The notes beneath the pieces were generated by a model, which was not told the DNA's origin, did no database searches, and saw only the letters and a program-made list of their open reading frames with translations. DNA of 34,840 nucleotides from an uncultured Bacteroidales bacterium (GTDB lineage Bacteria > Bacteroidota > Bacteroidia > Bacteroidales > Bacteroidaceae). The DNA is taken from NCBI GenBank assembly GCA_937916465.1, contig CALFTK010000018.1, positions 1 to 34,840 of the forward strand, in the 5' to 3' direction. Positions 14,414 through 21,966 of the stretch are shown piece by piece. Position 1 is the first letter of the stretch, and each line of letters begins with the position of its first letter. The position numbers were made by a program, and so were the translations under genes.

Positions 14414-15538
14414 TTAAATGTTATTATCTGCCGATTCAGCAAAACTCATTAGATAAGATTTAATAAAGCCATCTATCTTTCCATCCATTACTCCGTTTAC
14501 GTCGGATGTTTGATGTCCTGTACGATGATCTTTTACACGTCTGTCATCAAATACGTATGACCTAATCTGCGAACCCCATTCAATTTTTTTCTTTCCTGCC
14601 TCTATCTTTTCCTGTTCGGCCATACGATGCTGTAACTCCTTATCGTACAAAATTGAACGCAGATGTTGCAAAGCACGCTCCTTGTTCTTTGGTTGATCGC
14701 GAGTCTCTGTATTTTCAATCAGGATTTCCTCTTCCACACCTGTATAAGGGTCCTTGTACTGATAACGCAGACGCACACCCGATTCTACCTTGTTTACATT
14801 CTGTCCACCTGCACCACCGCTTCGGAATGTATCCCAAGTAATCAACGCCGGGCTTATCTCCACTTCAATTGAATCATCTATAAGAGGAGTTACAAACACA
14901 CTTGCAAAAGATGTCATTCGCTTACCTTGCGCATTATATGGCGATACTCTAACTAATCTGTGAACACCGTTTTCACCTTTTAGATAACCATAAGCATATG
15001 GACCTTCAATCTCCATCGTCACCTGCTTTATACCAGCCTCATCACCATCTTGGATATTGGCAATTGTTACCTTATAGTTATTCTCTTCGCCCCAACGCAT
15101 ATACATACGCATAAGCATTTGCGACCAATCCTGGCTTTCTGTTCCGCCGGCACCCGAATTAATCTTTAACACACAATCCATCTGGTCTGCCTCTTCGCGC
15201 AACATATTTTTTAATTCCAATGATTCTATGGCAAGTAATGATTTCTGATAGATTTCATCTACCTCCTGTTCTGTAACCAGTTCCTCTTTAAAAAAATCAA
15301 CAGCCAACTGCAGTTCATCTGCCAAAGAGCGAACTTCTTTGTAACCATCTATCCATGCCTGAAGCCCTTTGACTTTTTTCATCTGAGCTTCGGCCCTCTT
15401 TGGATCATCCCAAAAACCGGGAGCCTGGGTCCTAAGTTGCTCCTCTTCCACCTGAATAACTTTAGCATCAATATTCAAATACCTTTTAAGAGCCTCTGTA
15501 CGGTCTAATACCTCTTTTAACTGATCTATGGTTATCAT
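14414..15538 (-). CDS. prfB: Peptide chain release factor 2
   Basis: A 374-aa class I release factor that reads UAA/UGA and triggers peptide release on the ribosome. The GGQ motif is in RSGGAGGQNVNK with Gly244-Gly245-Gln246. The anticodon-like recognition tripeptide is SPY at 199-201 (RVSPYNAQGKRMTSF), where RF2 of other phyla has SPF. The gene is one uninterrupted frame. Where Escherichia coli has the in-frame UGA and +1 shift (GGG TAT CTT TGA C), this gene reads AGG TAT TTG AAT (codons 19-22), so the autoregulatory frameshift is absent. A TAACTTTG promoter box lies at 15570-15577. It is followed by the CYTH gene 11 nt downstream. Confidence 0.95.
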   Translation of the reverse strand: MITIDQLKEVLDRTEALKRYLNIDAKVIQVEEEQLRTQAPGFWDDPKRAEAQMKKVKGLQAWIDGYKEVRSLADELQLAVDFFKEELVTEQEVDEIYQKSLLAIESLELKNMLREEADQMDCVLKINSGAGGTESQDWSQMLMRMYMRWGEENNYKVTIANIQDGDEAGIKQVTMEIEGPYAYGYLKGENGVHRLVRVSPYNAQGKRMTSFASVFVTPLIDDSIEVEISPALITWDTFRSGGAGGQNVNKVESGVRLRYQYKDPYTGVEEEILIENTETRDQPKNKERALQHLRSILYDKELQHRMAEQEKIEAGKKKIEWGSQIRSYVFDDRRVKDHRTGHQTSDVNGVMDGKIDGFIKSYLMSFAESADNNI

Positions 15539-15569
15539 CTTTTGCTATTATAATTCTTTGTTTACGCTG

Positions 15570-15577
15570 CAAAGTTA
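15570..15577 (-). promoter_or_regulatory. -7 promoter box of prfB
   Basis: The minus strand reads TAACTTTG, an exact TAnnTTTG, 31 bases before the prfB ATG at 15538. It lies only six bases from the -33 element of the divergent M20 gene. Confidence 0.55.
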
Positions 15578-15583
15578 CAATAA

Positions 15584-15615
15584 TTTGCGCAATACCGAAC
15601 CATTGACTACCTTTA
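15584..15615 (+). promoter_or_regulatory. Promoter of the M20 deacylase gene
   Basis: TTTG (15584-15587), 20 nt, then TACCTTTA (15608-15615; one mismatch at the last base). The spacing is as expected for a Bacteroidota promoter. The ATG is 22 bases further on, at 15638. Confidence 0.55.
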
Positions 15616-15637
15616 CACCCGCAATATTGAGCAAAAT

Positions 15638-16738
15638 ATGTCAAATAGAACTACAAATACAGAACAAGCTGTTGAGCTGTTGAAAGAATTGATTTCAATT
15701 GAACGTGTTAGCCGCAATGAAAAAAATGCAGCCGATATAGTGTATAACTGGTTTACAGAACATAATTATACACCCGAAAGAATCTGTAATAATATAATAT
15801 GCAAAAGCCATTATTGGAATGACAGTAAACCCACTATATTGCTCAATTCACATATTGACACTGTCAAACCCGTATCTGCATGGACTAAGAATCCCTTTGA
15901 ACCAGTTGTAGAAGATGGCAAATTATATGGTTTGGGTAGTAATGATGCCGGAGCTTCATTGGTTTCGCTTATGCACACCTTTTGCAATTTGGACAAGGTA
16001 GAACAAAACTACAATATGATATTTGTTGCATCAGCAGAGGAAGAGGTAAGCGGTGCAGACGGCATGAAAAGTATAGCACCACTTTTTGGAAATAAGTTAC
16101 CGGAAATAGCATTAGCTATTGTAGGTGAACCAACCAATATGCAACCGGCTATTGCAGAAAAAGGCCTTATGGTAATAGATGCCGAAGTGAAAGGCTTATC
16201 AGGACATGCAGCAAGAGAAGAGGGTATAAATGCAATATACAGAGCTATTGACACCATACAGATTGTAAGAAATATTACATCTGAATTACAAATATCTTCT
16301 ATTCTTGGCAGAGTGAAGATGAGTGTTACAATGATAAACAGTGGCACACAACACAATGTTATACCTGATATTTGCAAATTTACTATCGATGTACGTTCTA
16401 ACGAACTGTATAGCAACATAGAATTATTTAATCTATTGCAGAGTAAAATGCCTGAATGGTGTACTCTTAAAGCACGTTCATTTGTGCTTAATTCATCTTC
16501 TTTACATAATCAAGATGTCAATAATAGTATGGTTGACACTATTGTAAGACAGATGCAAAATATGGGTTTAAAACCATTTGGATCGCCCACGCTATCCGAT
16601 CAGGCAATACTCACAATGCCTTCATTCAAAATAGGCCCGGGTAGTTCAGAACTTTCACATACAGCCGACGAATATATTCTGATAGACGAAATAAACCAAG
16701 CATTGTCTATCTACTATAACCTACTGAATGGCATCTGA
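15638..16738 (+). CDS. argE: M20-family deacylase, ArgE-like
   Basis: A 366-aa di-zinc M20 amidohydrolase. Metal and catalytic residues are visible: LLNSHIDTV with His72 and Asp74, GLGSNDAG with bridging Asp103, ASAEEE with catalytic Glu134 and metal ligand Glu135, GEPTNM, and a late His in SSELSHTADEY. A dimerisation insert follows at about 170-280 (GLSGHAAREEGINAIY). The sequence pattern SHIDTVKP...GSNDAGASLVSL is the one seen in Bacteroidota arginine-pathway deacylases. In this phylum arginine synthesis can use N-succinyl instead of N-acetyl intermediates, so the substrate may be an N-acyl citrulline or ornithine. No other arg gene is adjacent, so the symbol is given with caution. The stop abuts the convergent EnvC-like gene with no gap. 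Confidence 0.82.
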   Translation: MSNRTTNTEQAVELLKELISIERVSRNEKNAADIVYNWFTEHNYTPERICNNIICKSHYWNDSKPTILLNSHIDTVKPVSAWTKNPFEPVVEDGKLYGLGSNDAGASLVSLMHTFCNLDKVEQNYNMIFVASAEEEVSGADGMKSIAPLFGNKLPEIALAIVGEPTNMQPAIAEKGLMVIDAEVKGLSGHAAREEGINAIYRAIDTIQIVRNITSELQISSILGRVKMSVTMINSGTQHNVIPDICKFTIDVRSNELYSNIELFNLLQSKMPEWCTLKARSFVLNSSSLHNQDVNNSMVDTIVRQMQNMGLKPFGSPTLSDQAILTMPSFKIGPGSSELSHTADEYILIDEINQALSIYYNLLNGI

Positions 16739-17938
16739 TTAACGGCGCAACCAATCTGACGGGTTCAGTTTAACAGTCTCTTTGTGTAATTGGAAATGTA
16801 AAATATATTGACCATTTTCTGAAGTATGGATATTTCCTATTATATCGCCGGTTTTTAGGGTATCACCCTTCTTTACTGCTATATCTGCTAAGTTACAATA
16901 GACGGATATGTATTTTCCATGACGCACCAAAACACCTATTTGTCCTCTTCCTTGTTGGAAAACTGTTGTTACTATACCATCAAAAACAACTCTTGCCTGC
17001 GCACCGGCATTACCCTGTAAATCTATACCCAAATTGTTAATCTTCACATCTCTCATTCCTGCAACATTTTGGACACCATAATTTCCAACAATAAGATATG
17101 GTCCGGTTATTGGTACTGGAAGTTTACCTTTATTACTTTCAAAACTACCGGTTAGTTTTATATCCTCTTCTACCTTTAATGGGCCTTCTCCCTGAGTCTT
17201 CTTTTGTTGCTCTTTAATTGCAAGTTCTATCTGTCTGTCAATCTCCTTATTAAGCGCAGTTATTTTTTTCTGTTGGGATTGAATCTCCTTTCTTAAAGTA
17301 GAACGCTTTGACTGAAGTTTACTTACTATTGCACGCTGATTCTTCTCTTCAGCAGCCACTGCCGCCTCATTTTTCTGCTGTTCAGTTTGTAAAACCAATT
17401 TTTCCTGTTTAGCCTGCTCCACTTGTGCTTTCTTGCTCTTCAAAGTATCTTGTTTAGCCTTTATGTCATCAGCTAAATCGGTAAGCGAATGTGAATATTC
17501 GCTTATGTAGCGCATTCTTCGGGTTAGTTCTTTAAACGTAGCAGACGAAAACAGAAAAGTAAGAGGATTGAATGACACCTGCTGATGCTGATAAAATCTA
17601 CACGCATCTGCATAGCGATTTGAACACTCATCATATTCTGCTTGCAATTGTTTAATTTCGGACTCCAGCTTTTGAGTTTCTGCATTGAGAGAACGTATAT
17701 CACGTCTTGTTTGCTCCAACAATCTTCTACGCTCTTTTAATCGGGCAGTTATAGTATTCAGATTTGCAATTTGAGTAGCTATATCACTCTCTGTACCTTG
17801 CAATATCTTTTCCGATTCGGTTATCTGTTGCTCTATAGCTGCACGCTCTTTTTGCATCTGCTCTATCAACGCATTGGTCTGTGCATACGATACTACGCAC
17901 AGAGAAATCAGCATATATACTACAAGTATTCTTTTCAT
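16739..17938 (-). CDS. EnvC-like murein hydrolase activator with degenerate LytM domain
   Basis: A 399-aa protein with a signal peptide (MKRILVVYMLISLCVVSYAQ), long coiled-coil segments (about 22-115 and 150-247), and a C-terminal M23/LytM fold (about 280-399). Active LytM enzymes use HxxxD, a central His and HxH to hold zinc. Here the first motif is NNLGID (Asn302 instead of His), the central position is YCNL (Asn349), and the last motif is YILHFQ (Ile379 for the first His, His381 kept). Loss of ligands matches EnvC, which does not cut peptidoglycan itself but activates amidases during division. It is the last gene of the dut-TPR-DUF4292 operon, overlapping the DUF4292 gene by 4 nt. Confidence 0.88.
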   Translation of the reverse strand: MKRILVVYMLISLCVVSYAQTNALIEQMQKERAAIEQQITESEKILQGTESDIATQIANLNTITARLKERRRLLEQTRRDIRSLNAETQKLESEIKQLQAEYDECSNRYADACRFYQHQQVSFNPLTFLFSSATFKELTRRMRYISEYSHSLTDLADDIKAKQDTLKSKKAQVEQAKQEKLVLQTEQQKNEAAVAAEEKNQRAIVSKLQSKRSTLRKEIQSQQKKITALNKEIDRQIELAIKEQQKKTQGEGPLKVEEDIKLTGSFESNKGKLPVPITGPYLIVGNYGVQNVAGMRDVKINNLGIDLQGNAGAQARVVFDGIVTTVFQQGRGQIGVLVRHGKYISVYCNLADIAVKKGDTLKTGDIIGNIHTSENGQYILHFQLHKETVKLNPSDWLRR

Positions 17939-18735
17939 AGAAACGAATCCAATATCTCTTTAATCTTATAACGTTTGTATCTGGTGCTAACCGATGTTCT
18001 GTTAGGCCAATTACCCTTCTCTATGGAAACATCATCCAACACAATACCAATTTTACTTGTATGACCTGTTAAGTTAAATTCCAAATCAATATTATGAGGA
18101 ATAACCACACTCTCTGACATCTGCTTAAAGTTACCGTAATTCACAGATACGTTATATCCCAAACCGCTTTTAGATGTTTGCAACAGATGTTTGTTTGAAT
18201 CTATTTTGAATACATAATCGTATTCCGTAGATGTTAAAGTCAAACCTGTTTCTGTCTGTTCAGAGATCTTAATCTTTTGAATTGCCATTTCAGGATCGGC
18301 ATATCCCGGCACAAAAATTTTATTCCAAAGCAGTGCCTGTAGAGAATAAAAATCCAGACCTGTAAAGTTTCTGTATGGCACATCGGCATAATGTTCTACT
18401 GCATATTTTTGTGAGCTTCTGTCTATAAAGACAATCATATCGGGCAGACACTCTATGCGTATAATCTCCATTATGCCTAACATAGTTACACTTATCTGGA
18501 TACTCTCGTTCCAACGCATCTTAAGTGTAGCATCGTAACTACCCATACCCACCTTTATCTTTGTATCGGCAGTTATCTCCGGATTTGCCGGAGTATCTAA
18601 CATCTGTTTTGCCAAAGTAACATAATTATCCTCGGCTTTTGACAATTTTTGTTTTTTGACAGTACCGGTTGTACCACAAGATGCTACAAAAAACAACATC
18701 AATAGTAAACCTGAAACCTTATAAAATATTCTCAT
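17935..18735 (-). CDS. DUF4292-type lipoprotein
   Basis: A 266-aa lipoprotein with signal segment 4-16, lipobox VASC, Cys20, then GTTGT. The rest is predicted beta-rich with alternating hydrophobic strands (IKVGMGSYDATLKMRWNES, QISVTMLGIMEIIRIECLP), reminiscent of a LolA/LolB-like half-barrel. It matches the DUF4292 pattern I recall for Bacteroidota. The function is unknown; a lipid or lipoprotein handling role would be inference from the fold alone. It lies 2 nt after the TPR lipoprotein gene and overlaps the EnvC-like gene by 4 nt, a conserved arrangement that suggests an outer-membrane or division role. Confidence 0.78.
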   Translation of the reverse strand: MRIFYKVSGLLLMLFFVASCGTTGTVKKQKLSKAEDNYVTLAKQMLDTPANPEITADTKIKVGMGSYDATLKMRWNESIQISVTMLGIMEIIRIECLPDMIVFIDRSSQKYAVEHYADVPYRNFTGLDFYSLQALLWNKIFVPGYADPEMAIQKIKISEQTETGLTLTSTEYDYVFKIDSNKHLLQTSKSGLGYNVSVNYGNFKQMSESVVIPHNIDLEFNLTGHTSKIGIVLDDVSIEKGNWPNRTSVSTRYKRYKIKEILDSFL

Positions 18736-18737
18736 AT

Positions 18738-19997
18738 TTACTCTATATATTTTTCCTGATTTATTTTCTCCTGCAGTGTAGGCGATGTACTATTCAACCT
18801 AACTGCTTTGTGCCAATTTTCCACTGCACCCTCTATATCTCCACACATATAGAGTATATCACCATAATGTTCCATAACTTCTGCCGACTTATCGCCACCC
18901 TCATTTATGGCACGAACTATATACTCTTTTGCCTCCTCATAGCGTCCTAAGCGGAACAGAATCCATGCGTATGTATCCAGATATGTTGGATTATCAGGTT
19001 CCGATTTTATTGTTTTTTCGCTCATTTTCAAAGCCTTTTCCAAATCTTTGCCTGCAACTGACAGATAATAAGCATAGTTATTCTGAGCCCCTATATCATT
19101 AGGATTATACATTAGTGTAGTATCATAATCCCAAAAAGCATCTTCAAGACGTCCCATACTGTAATATAGTTCACTTCGCAATCCATATAACGAAGCCTTA
19201 TCCAAACTATCTTGTACCTGAGCTATACCATCTGACAATATTGACAATGAACTCTCTTCATCTTGAATCTGGAACATTGATATTGCAGAATAGTAATAAG
19301 CCGCCGATAACTTGGGATTATGCTTAAGAGCCGTTTCACAAAGTCTTAAAACAAGATTAACTCCTGCTATGTTATTTACGCTCTGCGATAAGACTTGTAC
19401 CATATCGCCAAAATTATCTTCTATCTCATAGTATGCAGAATCTACTTCACCCATACGCAAATAACATAGAAAACGTTGCCCTGACAGTTCATCCCAAACA
19501 TCCTCTATAACGGCATACTTATTTAATGCCTGCAACTCTTTTTCATATTGACGTGTATCATCATATAACTCTGCCAATCTCATAAGAACTTCCGTACGCG
19601 TAGGAAACTTGTCCATCATCTGTTCAAAGAGAGATATAGCCTGATATGGTCTGTTTGTTTGGGCATAATAGAGTCCGGCAAGGTTATAATACCAATAGTT
19701 ATCAGGATCCTGTTTTATAGCCAGTTTCAATAGGGCTGCAGGTTTGTTTCTATCGTTCATCAACATATACATCTCCGCCAAATTATAATTGACTGCAGCC
19801 AATGTACTATCAATGCTATTACAATAATTCAATAATTGAAATGCTGCATCAAAATTATCCTGCTGTAACTGGTTTATTGCCTCATAATAGTAATAATCAC
19901 GACGATAAGAATTGTAATCGACTGAATCCACACTACGCATGGTACCGCATGAACATACGGCCCACAAAACAAATAACAGACAGATACAATTCTTCAT
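18738..19997 (-). CDS. TPR-repeat lipoprotein
   Basis: A 419-aa lipoprotein: signal MKNCICLLFVLWAVCSCGTM with lipobox ending at Cys17, then a tandem array of helical tetratricopeptide repeats. The clearest are around YNLAEMYMLMNDRNKPAALL, YYNLAGLYYAQTNRPYQAIS, LMRLAELYDDTRQYEKELQA, NNYAYYLSVAGKDLEKALKM and TYAWILFRLGRYEEAKEYIV. It is probably a periplasmic scaffold for protein assembly. I use the ATG at 19997 rather than a TTG at 20006 that overlaps the dut stop. It sits 5 nt after dut and 2 nt before the DUF4292 gene. Confidence 0.85.
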   Translation of the reverse strand: MKNCICLLFVLWAVCSCGTMRSVDSVDYNSYRRDYYYYEAINQLQQDNFDAAFQLLNYCNSIDSTLAAVNYNLAEMYMLMNDRNKPAALLKLAIKQDPDNYWYYNLAGLYYAQTNRPYQAISLFEQMMDKFPTRTEVLMRLAELYDDTRQYEKELQALNKYAVIEDVWDELSGQRFLCYLRMGEVDSAYYEIEDNFGDMVQVLSQSVNNIAGVNLVLRLCETALKHNPKLSAAYYYSAISMFQIQDEESSLSILSDGIAQVQDSLDKASLYGLRSELYYSMGRLEDAFWDYDTTLMYNPNDIGAQNNYAYYLSVAGKDLEKALKMSEKTIKSEPDNPTYLDTYAWILFRLGRYEEAKEYIVRAINEGGDKSAEVMEHYGDILYMCGDIEGAVENWHKAVRLNSTSPTLQEKINQEKYIE

Positions 19998-20002
19998 AAC
20001 AA

Positions 20003-20434
20003 TCAAATACCACTATGTCCAAAACCACCCGCTCCACGCTCTGTTTCATCAAGTAGTTCCACCTGATCCCATTCTACTTGTTCGTGACGAGCAATTACCA
20101 TCTGCGCAATGCGCTCTCCGTCGGTAATAGTAAAATCTTCTTGCGATAAGTTGATAAGAATCACACCTATTTCACCACGATAATCTGCGTCTATTGTTCC
20201 GGGGGAATTAAGAACTGTTATACCTTTCTTTATAGCCAAACCGCTACGAGGTCTTACTTGAGCTTCAAAACCGGCAGGCAAAGCTATGTACAGACCTGTA
20301 GGAACTATGCAACGCTGCATAGGTTTTAAAACTATAGGAGCTTCAATATTCGCTCTTAAATCCATTCCTGCTGAAAATTCTGTTGCATATTCCGGCAACT
20401 GATGATGTGAACGATTTATAATTTGAACCTTCAT
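20003..20434 (-). CDS. dut: dUTP diphosphatase
   Basis: A 143-aa trimeric dUTPase that converts dUTP to dUMP and diphosphate, keeping uracil out of DNA and feeding dTMP synthesis. All five motifs are present: AGMDLRAN (1), RPRSGLAIKKG (2), NSPGTIDADYRGEIGV (3), GERIAQMVI (4), and the C-terminal lid RGAGGFGHSG (5). Length is normal. It is the first gene of an operon with TPR and DUF4292 lipoproteins and the EnvC-like protein; there is no obvious functional link to the envelope genes. A TACTTTCG box lies at 20461-20468. Confidence 0.95.
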   Translation of the reverse strand: MKVQIINRSHHQLPEYATEFSAGMDLRANIEAPIVLKPMQRCIVPTGLYIALPAGFEAQVRPRSGLAIKKGITVLNSPGTIDADYRGEIGVILINLSQEDFTITDGERIAQMVIARHEQVEWDQVELLDETERGAGGFGHSGI

Positions 20435-20460
20435 ATTTGTTTACTTAGTTTTTCTTTCAG

Positions 20461-20468
20461 CGAAAGTA
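20461..20468 (-). promoter_or_regulatory. Likely -7 promoter box of the dut operon
   Basis: The minus strand reads TACTTTCG, one mismatch from TAnnTTTG, 26 bases before the dut ATG at 20434. Confidence 0.4.
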
Positions 20469-20496
20469 CACAATTTCAACAAAAAACCGCATATAA

Positions 20497-20529
20497 ATTG
20501 GCTTAAATGAGACAAAACTATTACTTTTG
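20497..20529 (+). promoter_or_regulatory. Promoter of the dGTPase-like gene
   Basis: ATTG (20497-20500), 21 nt, then TACTTTTG (20522-20529), an exact TAnnTTTG. The ATG is 23 bases further on, at 20553. Confidence 0.5.
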
Positions 20530-20552
20530 GAGATAAACCAAAGTAAATATCG

Positions 20553-21890
20553 ATGAATTGGGAAAGACTTATCTCCAATAAACGTTTGGGAATGGAGGAT
20601 ATACACATAGTGGAGCGTGATGACCGTTCGGTCTTTCTACGTGATTATGACAGAGTTATTTTCTCTGCTCCTTTTAGAAGATTGCAAAATAAAACACAAG
20701 TGTTTCCATTACCGGGAAGTGTTTTTGTACATAACCGATTGACACATAGTTTAGAAGTGTCATGCGTAGGACGTTCCTTAGGTAATAACATAGCAAAACA
20801 TTTAATAGATAAATCTCCCGCTTTAGGAAATACTTTTGTACCGGAAATAGGTAATATTGTTTCTACAGCCTGCCTGGCACACGATATGGGCAACCCTCCA
20901 TTCGGGCACTCCGGAGAAAAAGCTATTTCTGCTTTCTTCAAGCAAGGCAAAGGAAGTTATTTGGAAGAAGCGTTCAAAGACAATCCTGTACATTGGACAG
21001 ATATAATAAACTTTGAAGGAAACGCAAATGCATTCCGATTGCTGGCGCACCAATTTCTTGGACGTAGAAAGGGCGGTTTTGCCATGACCTATTCCACTTT
21101 GGCTTCTATTGTCAAATATCCCTACTCTTCCGTTTATGCAGAACAAAAGAATAAGTTTGGTTTTTTTGATAGTGAGGCTCCTATTTTCAAAAAAATTGCC
21201 GATGAATTGGGTATAATTCGCCTTTCTGCCGAAGGAGAACACTTAAAATATGTTCGTTATCCGCTGGTTTATTTGGTAGAAGCTGCCGATGACATTTGTT
21301 ACCTTTTGATGGACTTAGAAGATGCTCACAAATTAAAACTGCTCTCCACTGCCGAAACAAAAGAGTTGATGATGGCATTCATTGCTGAAGATGAAAAACA
21401 ACACATAGAGAGTATTATTTCAATGGTAAGCGATGTGAACGAACAGGTATCATACTTACGTTCAAAACTTATTGGACTTCTTATTAAAGAGTGTACTCAA
21501 GTATTTCTGGATAATGAAAATAGCATTATGAATGGTAAATTCAAGGGTTCACTTATTGATAACATAACACCACAAATGCAAAAAGCATATAAAGAGTGCG
21601 CAAAGGTATCATTACAGAGAATATATCGTTCTAAAGATGTACTTGATGTAGAATTGGCAGGTTTCCAAATAATCAGCACACTGCTTGACATCATGGTCAA
21701 CGCAGTAATGAATCCGGATAACGAATATTCCAAACTGTTGATAGGCAGAGTAAGCAGTCAATACGAAATAGCCGCCACTGATACATATACAAAGATTTTG
21801 GCAGTATTGGACTACATAAGCGGAATGACCGATGTGTATGCTCTTGATGTCTATAGAAAGATAAATGGCAATAGTCTGCCTGCCGTATAA
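20553..21890 (+). CDS. dgt: Deoxyguanosinetriphosphate triphosphohydrolase (HD domain)
   Basis: A 445-aa HD-superfamily dNTP triphosphohydrolase that would release triphosphate from dGTP (or other dNTPs). The opening FSAPFRRLQNKTQVF followed by NRLTHSLEVSCVGRSLG (His65) and CLAHDMGNPPFGHSGE (His110-Asp111) gives the metal-binding HD motif. LVEAADDICYLLMD carries the downstream conserved Asp. Length matches the dGTPase group. It is divergent from dut, so two dNTP-pool enzymes share an upstream region. It is followed by a strong terminator shared with rpoC. Confidence 0.92.
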   Translation: MNWERLISNKRLGMEDIHIVERDDRSVFLRDYDRVIFSAPFRRLQNKTQVFPLPGSVFVHNRLTHSLEVSCVGRSLGNNIAKHLIDKSPALGNTFVPEIGNIVSTACLAHDMGNPPFGHSGEKAISAFFKQGKGSYLEEAFKDNPVHWTDIINFEGNANAFRLLAHQFLGRRKGGFAMTYSTLASIVKYPYSSVYAEQKNKFGFFDSEAPIFKKIADELGIIRLSAEGEHLKYVRYPLVYLVEAADDICYLLMDLEDAHKLKLLSTAETKELMMAFIAEDEKQHIESIISMVSDVNEQVSYLRSKLIGLLIKECTQVFLDNENSIMNGKFKGSLIDNITPQMQKAYKECAKVSLQRIYRSKDVLDVELAGFQIISTLLDIMVNAVMNPDNEYSKLLIGRVSSQYEIAATDTYTKILAVLDYISGMTDVYALDVYRKINGNSLPAV

Positions 21891-21909
21891 TACAACTATC
21901 TAAACAATG

Positions 21910-21943
21910 AGAAAGGGTGGCCGAAAAATCGACCACCCTTTCT
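21910..21943. terminator. Bidirectional terminator between dgt and rpoC
   Basis: An 11-bp perfect stem, AGAAAGGGTGG (21910-21920) with CCACCCTTTCT (21933-21943), has an inner CG/CG pair in the loop (21922-21923 with 21930-21931). It sits between convergent stop codons at 21890 and 21967. T tails are short on both sides, but stem strength and position support termination of both the dgt and the rpoBC transcripts. Confidence 0.8.
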
Positions 21944-21966
21944 ACCAAATATCAAGTTTTAATCAA

